This document shows, one piece after another, positions 1-5,873 of a stretch of DNA of 10,967 bases. The DNA is from an uncultured Bacteroidales bacterium (GTDB taxonomy: Bacteria > Bacteroidota > Bacteroidia > Bacteroidales > ML635J-15), in NCBI GenBank assembly GCA_905233405.1, contig CAJOEG010000068.1, positions 1 to 10,967 of the forward strand, given 5' to 3'. The notes under the pieces were generated by a model that did no database searches, was not told where the DNA came from, and was given only the letters and a program-made list of their open reading frames with translations. The position numbers and the translations under genes are program-made. How positions within the stretch are numbered: the stretch's first letter is position 1; each line of letters starts with the position of its first letter.

Positions 1-295
1 GCTGGGCGTTTGTGTAACGCGATGTGAATTCGTTGAGCTGCTCGAAGTTGTCATCGTCCTTGTGCCAAGCCTCGCGCAGACGCGGAATGCCTTTGCGTAC
101 ATCGTGCTTGTAGTCGGGGTCGGTAAACACACCGCCAGTATCGTACAAGTTTATGCTTCCGTTGGGGATTCTCTCGCCCTCGACCACCGTATCGGTCAGA
201 AGCACCTGTTTCATTCCCACTTCCACGGGGAATCTTTTTCCCTTGACATATATTTTCTTTACTCTGTCGTCGCTATAACAATTTTCTTGTGCCAT
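1..295 (-). CDS. thiC: ThiC, phosphomethylpyrimidine synthase (N-terminal part, cut by window edge)
   Basis: ThiC is a radical SAM enzyme that converts aminoimidazole ribotide into HMP phosphate, the pyrimidine half of thiamine. Only the first 98 residues are in the window. They begin MAQENCYSDDRVKKIYV, followed by the family's recognisable N-terminal block YDTGGVFTDPDYKHDVRKG and RLREAW at about residues 56-82, then EQLNEFTSRY. The catalytic barrel and the C-terminal iron-sulfur cysteines lie beyond the left edge. The start is the ATG at 295, where similarity begins; the upstream sequence is a low-complexity repeat array. It is the last visible gene of the thiamine locus. It is 122 bp from the preceding short gene, and no separate TPP riboswitch is visible in that gap, so its expression probably depends on the upstream operon. 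Confidence 0.92.
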   Translation of the reverse strand, partial: MAQENCYSDDRVKKIYVKGKRFPVEVGMKQVLLTDTVVEGERIPNGSINLYDTGGVFTDPDYKHDVRKGIPRLREAWHKDDDNFEQLNEFTSRYTNAQ

Positions 296-308
296 ATAGT
301 TAAGTTTT

Positions 309-325
309 TTTAGTTTCTAGTTTAA
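309..325 (+). repeat. 17-bp direct repeat, left copy
   Basis: The sequence TTTAGTTTCTAGTTTAA at 309-325 is identical to that at 915-931. The two copies bracket the short AlbA_2-relative gene and part of the repeat array. They could be a product of the same slippage process that made the arrays, or a footprint of recombination. Confidence 0.8.
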
Positions 326-392
326 AAATGTTTCAAAGTTTCAAGGTTTCTAATAGTTTCTAAGTTTCTGGTTGTTTCTGTGTTTCTAGTTG
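309..392. repeat. Degenerate GTTTC-unit array, 8/10-bp spacing
   Basis: On the plus strand the word GTTTC recurs at 313, 330, 338, 346, 356, 364, 374 and 382, so units are 8 or 10 bp apart, with typical form GTTTCTA. Read on the minus strand this is an AGAAACTAGAAAC-like array directly upstream of thiC. The units have diverged, which fits old slippage-type repeats in intergenic DNA. A related but sparser stretch lies at 915-981 on the other side of the short gene. No function is visible. Confidence 0.75.
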
Positions 393-394
393 AG

Positions 395-410
395 ACGCAA
401 AATTTTGCGT
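395..410. repeat. 16-bp perfect palindrome
   Basis: ACGCAAAATTTTGCGT reads the same on both strands. It lies just beyond the stop codon of the short gene (418) and upstream of thiC. It is preceded by GAG, so it resembles the core of dispersed GAGACGCAAAATTTTGCGTC-like intergenic palindromes that I recall from Bacteroidetes genomes. It has no poly-T tail on either side, so it is a poor intrinsic terminator. Confidence 0.7.
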
Positions 411-417
411 ATTTACA

Positions 418-915
418 TTATTTATTATTCTTTTTATCAATCACTTGCCATTTTCCTCCTTTGTCGGGACCAATGTGCCTAATATATCCGTGTTTTTGAA
501 GGAACTGCAAGTCTCGCCTTATAGTTCGCTCACTAACACCAAAATAATTAGCCAGCGATATCGAATTTTCCATGACATTTTCTAGGACATTAATTTCTCC
601 TGTTTTAAATAGTCTACTAATGATACTTTTCTGTCGTTCTGTGAGTTGAATATTGTTTTCTAGGACATTTTTCTGGCCATTTTCATCGACAATCTCATCT
701 TCTGGAATCCAATTATATGGGACAATCATACGGATGTAATTATCGCCGAACTCAAAATTGTCGCGTCCGTATGTGCGCATAATACGATTCATTCCAGAGC
801 CGAGAGCCTCAACCATTTCAACATCACGGAAAACACGCATAAGTTCACGATTTCTAGGTAAACTTACTCCGCGCGTGAATTCCCGTTTTAGTTCTATGCG
901 GTTGGTCTCTATCAT
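418..915 (-). CDS. Internally deleted relative of the AlbA_2/HATPase regulator-like protein
   Basis: This 165-residue product matches the larger gene at 3299-4981 at both ends but lacks its middle. Residues 1-15 (MIETNRIELKREFTR) match the start of the AlbA_2 domain of the paralogue (residues 3-17). Residues 16-62 (GVSLPRNRELMRVFRD, then EALGSG) match its residues 309-355 at the end of the HATPase_c_4-like region. About 291 residues are missing in frame, including nearly all of AlbA_2 and the nucleotide-binding part. Residues 91-158 form a winged-helix DNA-binding segment (LTERQ, SERTIRRDLQFLQKHGYI). A four-residue linker motif recurs (KNVLEN, NVLENVMEN). The frame is intact to a stop at 418. 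It may be a remnant, or a surviving small DNA-binding protein. It lies between thiG and thiC, flanked by repeat arrays. Confidence 0.7.
   Translation of the reverse strand: MIETNRIELKREFTRGVSLPRNRELMRVFRDVEMVEALGSGMNRIMRTYGRDNFEFGDNYIRMIVPYNWIPEDEIVDENGQKNVLENNIQLTERQKSIISRLFKTGEINVLENVMENSISLANYFGVSERTIRRDLQFLQKHGYIRHIGPDKGGKWQVIDKKNNK
578..669 (-). repeat. 14-bp repeat within the short regulator gene (NVLEN motif)
   Basis: TTTTCTAGGACATT occurs at 578-591 and again at 656-669 on the plus strand. On the coding strand each encodes NVLEN, and a further variant next to the first copy encodes NVMEN, giving a 12-bp (four-codon) period. Such four-residue linker repeats recur just before or within the winged helix of this protein type; the paralogue uses GGIN/GGVN instead. 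Whether copy number varies between strains is unknown. Confidence 0.6.
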
Positions 916-931
916 TTAGTTTCTAGTTTAA
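915..931 (+). repeat. 17-bp direct repeat, right copy
   Basis: This is identical to 309-325. Its first base is the A of the short gene's ATG on the minus strand, so the repeat begins exactly at the upstream edge of that reading frame. A shorter second match, TGTTTCTAGTTG, occurs at 381-392 and 969-980. Confidence 0.8.
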
Positions 932-1007
932 CTTCGTTGAGGGCTAACGCCGTTTCAATGGCTTCGCCTGTTTCTAGTTGTTTGAAATTGTTTTGGGGCT
1001 TGAAGGC

Positions 1008-1079
1008 TAACAGTCCCGCTGTCCCACAGTCTAACGGTCTTACAGACTGCTAGACTGGTCTTCTGCTCGACAGTTAGAC
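1008..1079. repeat. Nine-unit degenerate octamer array
   Basis: The stretch divides without gaps into nine 8-bp units on the plus strand: TAACAGTC, CCGCTGTC, CCACAGTC, TAACGGTC, TTACAGAC, TGCTAGAC, TGGTCTTC, TGCTCGAC, AGTTAGAC. The eighth base is always C, the sixth is G in eight of nine, and the fourth switches from C to T after unit five. It lies between thiG and the short gene. No coding sense or hairpin terminator is evident. Confidence 0.75.
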
Positions 1080-1087
1080 TTTTAGCC

Positions 1088-1132
1088 CATTATTCATTAT
1101 TAAGCATTATCAATTGTCCATTACCCATTATC
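1088..1132. repeat. Degenerate heptamer array (CATTATC type) running into the thiG 3' end
   Basis: Seven-base units CATTATT, CATTATT, (3-bp slip), CATTATC, AATTGTC, CATTACC, CATTATC occupy 1088-1132 on the plus strand. The last units overlap the final codons of thiG, so the terminal residues VDNG and the stop codon are made of repeat sequence. Confidence 0.7.
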
Positions 1133-1918
1133 AACCGTATTCTGTTCCTCGTCCAAAAATGCTGTCAGCGGAGATGTTGCAACAGCCATATTGCTGACGC
1201 TACCCAAGCCCGACAAGTAAGCCATACGACCAGCCTTTATGCTCAAAGCAAATGCTTCTGCCATCTTAACTGGGTCTCCGGCAATGGCAATGGCGGTATT
1301 TATCAGGCAGGCATCGGCACCAAGTTCCATTGCGTATGCAGCATGCGACGGTGCGCCAATTCCAGCATCAATTACAACTGGAATATTGCTCTGCTCGATG
1401 ATTATGCGAAGCATTTCCTCGTTCTTTATGCCCTTGTTTGTACCAATTGGCGAAGCCAAAGGCATTACGGTTGCAGCGCCCATTTCTTCCAACTGCTTGC
1501 ATGCAACAGGGTCAGCCTGAACATACGGCAACACCTTGAAGCCAAGTTTTACCAATTCCTCGTTGGCCTTCAGAGTTTCGCGAGTATCGGGAAGCAAATA
1601 CTTGGGGTCGGGATGTATTTCGAGCTTCAGCCACTCGGTACCAAGCGCAGCACGGTTCATCTTTGCTGCGAAAACAGCTTCTTCAGCATTGCGCACACCT
1701 GACGTATTAGGCAACAAAACGCACTCCTTCGGAATGAAATCGAGTATGTTTTCGCTTCCGCTGTCCTGAGTGTTGAGCCTCTTCAGCGCGGTAGTAACCA
1801 TTTGCGAGCCAGAAGCCACAATTGCCTGTCTCATCACTTCGTTTGAAGGGAACTTGCCCGTGCCGATAAACAGCCTCGATGAAAATTCTCTTCCTGCAAT
1901 AACTAAATTGTCATTCAT
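1121..1918 (-). CDS. thiG: ThiG, thiazole synthase
   Basis: ThiG condenses 1-deoxy-D-xylulose 5-phosphate, dehydroglycine and the sulfur carried by ThiS thiocarboxylate into the thiazole phosphate. The 265-residue protein covers the whole family length, with a (beta/alpha)8 barrel. Recognisable segments are FIGTGKF near residue 18, LPNTSGVRNAEEAV at about 69-82, EWLKLEIHPDPKYLLPD with the expected Schiff-base lysine at residue 98, and PVVIDAGIGAPSHAAYAMELGADACLINTAIA near the phosphate site. SPLTAFL marks the normal C-terminus; roughly ten further residues run into a heptamer repeat. The gene starts 13 bp after the end of the tenI-thiE fusion, so it is almost certainly co-transcribed with it. 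Confidence 0.96.
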   Translation of the reverse strand: MNDNLVIAGREFSSRLFIGTGKFPSNEVMRQAIVASGSQMVTTALKRLNTQDSGSENILDFIPKECVLLPNTSGVRNAEEAVFAAKMNRAALGTEWLKLEIHPDPKYLLPDTRETLKANEELVKLGFKVLPYVQADPVACKQLEEMGAATVMPLASPIGTNKGIKNEEMLRIIIEQSNIPVVIDAGIGAPSHAAYAMELGADACLINTAIAIAGDPVKMAEAFALSIKAGRMAYLSGLGSVSNMAVATSPLTAFLDEEQNTVDNG

Positions 1919-1931
1919 TGTATTTTACCTT

Positions 1932-3086
1932 TTAAAATGTTTTCAAAATTTGTTTTATAGTGTTGTTTGGATTTTGCGATTCAAGTATCACCGACGAAAT
2001 CGCAACTCCGTATATTCCAGTTTGTTTTAAGTTTTCCAAATCGTCAACTGTTATTCCTCCGATGGCGTAAATGGGCATTTTCAAGCCACGCGACTGCAAT
2101 TTCTGCATTATGTTGCTGTAGCCTTCGATTCCGAGTATTGCCGAAAGGTTTTTCTTGGTAGTTGTAAACCTAAAAGGTCCCATTCCAATGTAGTCAGCGC
2201 CATCGGCAATGGCATGGAAGACATCTTCCTCGGTGTTGCAGGTTGCTCCAAGCAGAAACTTGCTACCGGTTATCTTTTTTGCTTCGCACACAGGCATGTC
2301 GTTTTTGCCGATATGTACACCATCGAAAAGTCCCGTTTCGAGCAGATTTATCCTGTCGTCAACAGTGAGTAACGCAGCATATTTGTCGCATTCGGGACGC
2401 AAAATCTTCGCTATTGCAACAACTTCATCGTCCGAAGCATCCTTCATCCTTAGCTGTACAAACCTGATTCCTCCGCGTAAAGCCTCCTTGCAACCCGAAA
2501 TGTAGTCGAAATTGGAATTCTGGTGCGAAATGAACATTGTGCGTGGCAGTTCCCACAATGCCGACAGCATTACAAACGATGAAAAGCCGACTTCTTCAAG
2601 TTGGCCGATATTGTCAAAGGTAACACCAGACAGCGCACAAACCTTTTCGTCAAGGACTTTCTCGTCGAACAGACGCTTCAACTCCGCCAACGAAAATTTT
2701 GAGCAATAACCTTGCTTGCTTATCGAATCGAAAATCGGCGAAAGGAAGCAATAGTCAACCTTATTCTTGCATTGCAAAACCTCGTTCACGCTATGACAAG
2801 AAACCGAAATGCGCCCTGCAAAATTTTCTGGCGGATTGGGATTTCTGCCGTTTAGGTGTACGCCACCGATATTCATTTCCACAGCAAGATAGTGATGGTC
2901 GTGCAATGACAATTGTTTCCGCACATCGGCATCGAAGTGCGAAAGGTAGTCGCGCATCTGCATTTCGGTGAAATCGGGCTTACGGATATGGAAATACTCC
3001 ACCTTTACGCTACGAATCATCGCCGAAATCCGTTCCTGCTCGCGGAACACATTTTCCTGTGGTGTTATGCCAATCAGCCTCCGCAT
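1932..3086 (-). CDS. thiE: TenI-like and ThiE fusion (thiazole tautomerase-like plus thiamine-phosphate synthase)
   Basis: This 384-residue protein carries two homologous TIM-barrel halves. Residues 1-180 resemble the Bacteroidetes TenI-like protein: MRRLIGITP, HIRKPDF at 33-39, LHDHHYLAVE, GVHLN, SCHS with a histidine at 98 matching the TenI catalytic His region, and FLSPIFDSISKQGY. Residues 183-384 resemble canonical ThiE, which joins HMP-PP and thiazole phosphate: MFISHQ, GGIRFVQLRMKDAS, DDRINLL, GVHIGKNDMP, ADYIGMGPFRFTTTKK and AIGGI. The catalytic features lie mainly in the second half. The start chosen is the ATG at 3086, where similarity begins; it overlaps the end of thiS by 13 bp, suggesting translational coupling. 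An upstream start at 3140 would add 18 unrelated residues. The usual ThiE is about 200 residues, so this is a fusion. Confidence 0.9.
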   Translation of the reverse strand: MRRLIGITPQENVFREQERISAMIRSVKVEYFHIRKPDFTEMQMRDYLSHFDADVRKQLSLHDHHYLAVEMNIGGVHLNGRNPNPPENFAGRISVSCHSVNEVLQCKNKVDYCFLSPIFDSISKQGYCSKFSLAELKRLFDEKVLDEKVCALSGVTFDNIGQLEEVGFSSFVMLSALWELPRTMFISHQNSNFDYISGCKEALRGGIRFVQLRMKDASDDEVVAIAKILRPECDKYAALLTVDDRINLLETGLFDGVHIGKNDMPVCEAKKITGSKFLLGATCNTEEDVFHAIADGADYIGMGPFRFTTTKKNLSAILGIEGYSNIMQKLQSRGLKMPIYAIGGITVDDLENLKQTGIYGVAISSVILESQNPNNTIKQILKTF

Positions 3087-3277
3087 GTTGCCCTGATTAT
3101 TGTAACCTTGTCGCCTTCGTGCAGGACTGTGGCATCCCACATATTCCTGTCAATGACATCGGTACCGACAGCAGCTGCTACCGGCTCGTTTGGCTTTATG
3201 CCAATCGTTTCGCACAATTTCTCCAATGTGCATCCCGATGTAACTTCCGTATTCTTTCCGTTAACTAAAACTATCAT
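3074..3277 (-). CDS. thiS: ThiS, sulfur carrier protein
   Basis: ThiS is a small ubiquitin-like protein whose C-terminal glycine is adenylated by ThiF and converted to a thiocarboxylate, which gives the sulfur of the thiazole ring. This 67-residue product has the family length and form: MIVLVNGKNTEV at the start, the TLEKL helix, PVAAAVGTDVI, the GDKVTII strand and the essential Gly-Gly end (ATCGG). It lies 21 bp after the AlbA_2-type gene and its last codons overlap the start of the tenI-thiE fusion. Its partners ThiG (downstream) and ThiF (right edge of the window) are both present. Confidence 0.95.
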   Translation of the reverse strand: MIVLVNGKNTEVTSGCTLEKLCETIGIKPNEPVAAAVGTDVIDRNMWDATVLHEGDKVTIIRATCGG

Positions 3278-3298
3278 AGTAAATAATTTAAATGCTTT

Positions 3299-4981
3299 TT
3301 ATTTTATAATTTCCCAATGTCCTGTCTTGTCAGACCCAACACGCCGTATAAGTTTCATTTCCTTGAGAATAGATAACTCTCGTTGAACTGTTCTCTCGGA
3401 TATGTTCAATTTTGAAACAATTTCTTTGGTAGTGGCTCCAGAATTTACACCGCCATTTTTGCCATTTATACCGCCATCTTTGCCATATTCGGCAATGATT
3501 GAGATTATATCTAATTGGCGTTTAGTGAGTTCTGATTCTTTTACACCGCCAAATGAGTTTTCAAGAATAGGTATATCTTTATTGTCAGACAAAATTTCCC
3601 AATATCCATTTTTCGCAGAACCAACAAATCGTATTCGCTTCATTTCCTTCAAGATAGACAGTTCCCGATATATGGTTCTCTCCGATATATTCAACTTGGA
3701 AATAATCTCTTTTGTTGTAATCCCAGAATTTACACCGCCATCTTTGCCATTTATACCGCCATTTTTGCCAAAATTGGAAATGATTGAAATTATATCTAAT
3801 TGGCGTTTAGTAGGTTCTGTATTGTTTACATTGCCAATTTCGACATTTGCATTGCCAAGCGTGTTTTCGTATGAAGTTCCATTTTTTACTATTTGTGAGT
3901 AGAATGGGATTGTTGTTCGTATATAGTTCGTTGTGAAAGAAAAAATGTCCTTTTCATAAACTTTTTGTATTCTTTTCAATCCAGAACCAAGAGCTTCTAC
4001 CAAATCCACATCGCGGAATACCCGCATTAATTCTTTGTTGCGGGGAGAACTTATGCCACAGAAAAATTCCTCTTGTGTCATGTCAACAGGCAATCTGCCT
4101 GCCGATGTTATTTCAATCCTGTCGGAAAATATTTCAAACTTGGGAGGCACTTCGTTGGTATAGTAATCGTTATGCACAATTGCGTTTATTACTATTTCAC
4201 GCATTGCTCGTTCATCCCAAAGTGGTGTGTCAATCCTGCGCTTGTATCTTATTTCTGAACTAACATTGTTTTCAACTCTTAGTTTGTCAAGAACTTGGTC
4301 AGTGGCTTTTAAAAGAGAACAGAATCCGAATTCATTGTTTGCAACAAGAATATCGCGGTCAACACCAGCATATTTTGCAACCTTAATCGACATGCTGTTT
4401 TCATCGGCAAGCAAATAGGCAACATAATTAGGTTCTCCAGCATCAGTTAGCAAATCGAGATTTTCCATAAAATGGTCATTCAGTTCAATCCCTTTGCTTT
4501 CGTAATATATATGCAACTGTCTAAAGGTTAATTTTTTGCGTGGAGAAGGAATATTCCGTAATGAATTGCGTACTCGATGTGTAAAAATGTCTTCTATTTG
4601 TGCTGTTGTCATTGGTTCTGCAGCAGTACCGACTCGCATAAAACAACCGCGTGGAGATAAACCGTAGGACGTTTTGTAATATGGTTTTTCACTGCCACTT
4701 GCAACAAATATCTTAATTACAGGAACATTTTGTACTTGTTCAACTAGCACGTCAAACAAGCCCATTGGCGAGGGAGATATACCATTGCGAATGCGATCTT
4801 TAATTTTGAGCATATCACCATCAATATCCTTAACACCAACAGCTTTGCCATTATCATCAATGCCAATATATATAATCCCGCCTTCCCGATAGTTTAGAAA
4901 AGAAACTACTTCCTTTTCAATATCAAGCTCACGAGTAAGTTCTCGCTTAAATTCTACCCGGTTGGTTTCTATCATTGCCAT
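3299..4981 (-). CDS. AlbA_2/HATPase_c_4 protein with duplicated winged helix, regulator-like
   Basis: This 560-residue protein belongs to the group often labelled RecG-like or putative DNA-binding domain proteins. Residues 8-130 form an AlbA_2 (Schlafen-type) domain, with EFKREL, REGGIIYIGIDDNGKAVGV and RGCFMRVG. Residues 254-360 resemble the HATPase_c_4 region: PLWDERAMREIVINAIVHNDY, RIEITSAGRLP, SSPRNKELMRVFRDVDLVEALGSG. The C-terminus holds two copies of a winged-helix segment (391-464 and 486-559), each beginning TKRQLDIISII and containing SERT followed by RELSILKEMK. No helicase motifs are present. The start may be Met1 (4981) or Met3 (4975); the latter matches the short relative's MIETNR start. 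It lies 15 bp after thiD and 21 bp before thiS, inside the thiamine operon. Its target is unknown; a thiamine-linked regulatory role is inferred only from position. Confidence 0.88.
   Translation of the reverse strand: MAMIETNRVEFKRELTRELDIEKEVVSFLNYREGGIIYIGIDDNGKAVGVKDIDGDMLKIKDRIRNGISPSPMGLFDVLVEQVQNVPVIKIFVASGSEKPYYKTSYGLSPRGCFMRVGTAAEPMTTAQIEDIFTHRVRNSLRNIPSPRKKLTFRQLHIYYESKGIELNDHFMENLDLLTDAGEPNYVAYLLADENSMSIKVAKYAGVDRDILVANNEFGFCSLLKATDQVLDKLRVENNVSSEIRYKRRIDTPLWDERAMREIVINAIVHNDYYTNEVPPKFEIFSDRIEITSAGRLPVDMTQEEFFCGISSPRNKELMRVFRDVDLVEALGSGLKRIQKVYEKDIFSFTTNYIRTTIPFYSQIVKNGTSYENTLGNANVEIGNVNNTEPTKRQLDIISIISNFGKNGGINGKDGGVNSGITTKEIISKLNISERTIYRELSILKEMKRIRFVGSAKNGYWEILSDNKDIPILENSFGGVKESELTKRQLDIISIIAEYGKDGGINGKNGGVNSGATTKEIVSKLNISERTVQRELSILKEMKLIRRVGSDKTGHWEIIK
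3305..3811 (-). repeat. Tandem duplication of winged-helix coding unit, 285-bp period
   Basis: The segments 3590-3811 and 3305-3526 encode near-identical winged helices, offset by 95 residues (285 bp). Both contain the same linker form, GGINGK(D/N)GGVNSG, then TTKEI and KLNISERT. The high similarity suggests a fairly recent in-frame duplication. Confidence 0.85.
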
Positions 4982-4996
4982 ATTGCTTCTGTCATT

Positions 4997-5821
4997 TTAT
5001 CTATTTTGTTTCCTTTCCAATCCCCAGAAATGATTCGTAGAGCCATGTCCATGTCCCACTTTTGCATCCTTTGCTACCAGAATTGCGTTATATACATAGT
5101 CCTTGGCGTATGCAACAGCCTCTTCGAGCGGAAATCCCATAGCCAGATAAGTTGCAATTGCCGACGAGAGCGTACAGCCTGTTCCGTGAGTGTTCTCCGA
5201 GATTATCTTCTTCGAAGTGAAATGCCTGCAAGTACCATCCTGCGACACAAGCACATCGGTCATCTCGTCGCCAAGCGAATGTCCGCCCTTGACAAGCACA
5301 TTCTTGCAACGGCATTCGGTAACTATCTGCTTTCCGCATTCCACCATATCGTCAAGGCTGGAGATCTTTCGTCCCGAAATGGCTTCCGCTTCCGAAATGT
5401 TTGGCGTAAGCACGGTGCACAGCGGGAAAAGTTCCGCCTTAAGCGATTGCAAGAAATCGGCCTTGGCAAGCATGTCGCCGCTTGTAGCCACAAGCACAGG
5501 GTCGAGAACAAGGTGTCCGCGGTAGTTGTTTCTTGCAAGCGAATCCCTAATCGCGACAACATTTTCCTTTGTATAGACCATACCTATCTTTATGGTGTCC
5601 ACAGGAATATCCTCGAGCACGGCATCAATCTGTGCCGACAGCACCTTGGAATCGACAGCCTGAATAGCACGCACACCGCAGGTGTTTTGTGCCGTGATGG
5701 CCGTTATTGCACTGGCGGCATACTGACCGAGCGAGAAAATGGTCTTGATGTCGGCCTGGATTCCCGCTCCGCCAACAGAATCGCTACCAGCAATGGTAAG
5801 TATATACTTTAGTCCATCCAT
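4997..5821 (-). CDS. thiD: ThiD, hydroxymethylpyrimidine kinase / phosphomethylpyrimidine kinase
   Basis: ThiD phosphorylates HMP and then HMP-P to HMP-PP, the pyrimidine substrate of ThiE. The 274-residue product is a complete ribokinase-fold member. Visible motifs are ILTIAGSDSVGGAGIQADIK at residues 6-25, DPVLVATSGD, LTPNISEAEAISG, VLVKGGH, and NTHGTGCTLSSAIA, where the cysteine and GTG loop form the phosphate-binding catalytic site. The C-terminal GHGHGSTNHFW is typical. The ATG at 5821 is chosen because similarity starts there. A TTG at 5878 would extend the frame by 19 residues but lies inside the TPP riboswitch. As the first gene after the riboswitch it heads the operon with the AlbA_2-type gene, thiS, tenI-thiE and thiG. 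Confidence 0.96.
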   Translation of the reverse strand: MDGLKYILTIAGSDSVGGAGIQADIKTIFSLGQYAASAITAITAQNTCGVRAIQAVDSKVLSAQIDAVLEDIPVDTIKIGMVYTKENVVAIRDSLARNNYRGHLVLDPVLVATSGDMLAKADFLQSLKAELFPLCTVLTPNISEAEAISGRKISSLDDMVECGKQIVTECRCKNVLVKGGHSLGDEMTDVLVSQDGTCRHFTSKKIISENTHGTGCTLSSAIATYLAMGFPLEEAVAYAKDYVYNAILVAKDAKVGHGHGSTNHFWGLERKQNR

Positions 5822-5822
5822 A

Positions 5823-5873
5823 AATTTCAATTTACAAATCTGTGTGGTACAAAAAATAGAGCGGATTGAAATT
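5823..5873 (-). promoter_or_regulatory. Candidate riboswitch expression platform: start-sequestering hairpin
   Basis: In the leader RNA, AATTTCAAU (5873-5823 side: 5873-5865) can pair perfectly with AUUGAAAUU (5831-5823), which ends one base before the thiD start codon. A G-U pair can extend it at 5874/5822. The first arm directly follows the conserved GGGA end of the TPP aptamer. Such pairing would close the thiD initiation region and could compete with aptamer folding. No run of T following a GC-rich stem is seen, so translational control is more likely than termination. Confidence 0.5.

Noticed and set aside
62..313. Plus-strand 83-residue open frame at the left edge
   Set aside because: It is the shadow of the thiC N-terminus, whose family motifs are clear on the minus strand.
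578..669. Link between the coding repeat TTTTCTAGGACATT and the intergenic GTTTCTAGTT array
   Set aside because: They share only the short word TTCTAG; the coding repeat has a 12-bp period set by the ENVL linker, while the intergenic units are spaced 8 or 10 bp.
309..1132. CRISPR array
   Set aside because: Units are 7-10 bp without spacers of constant length, and no cas genes are nearby.
3087..3140. An 18-residue N-terminal extension of the TenI-ThiE protein
   Set aside because: The added residues (MGCHSPARRRQGYNN) are a frame-shifted reading of the thiS 3' end and match nothing in the family; the ATG at 3086 begins the conserved domain.
3299..4981. RecG-like helicase
   Set aside because: Proteins of this type are often labelled so, but no Walker A/B or other helicase motifs are present; AlbA_2 and HATPase-like segments explain the sequence.
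5006..5812. A 268-residue plus-strand open frame opposite thiD
   Set aside because: It lies wholly antisense to a clear ThiD gene, is rich in Cys/His/Arg in a way typical of shadow frames, and shows no recognisable domain or promoter.
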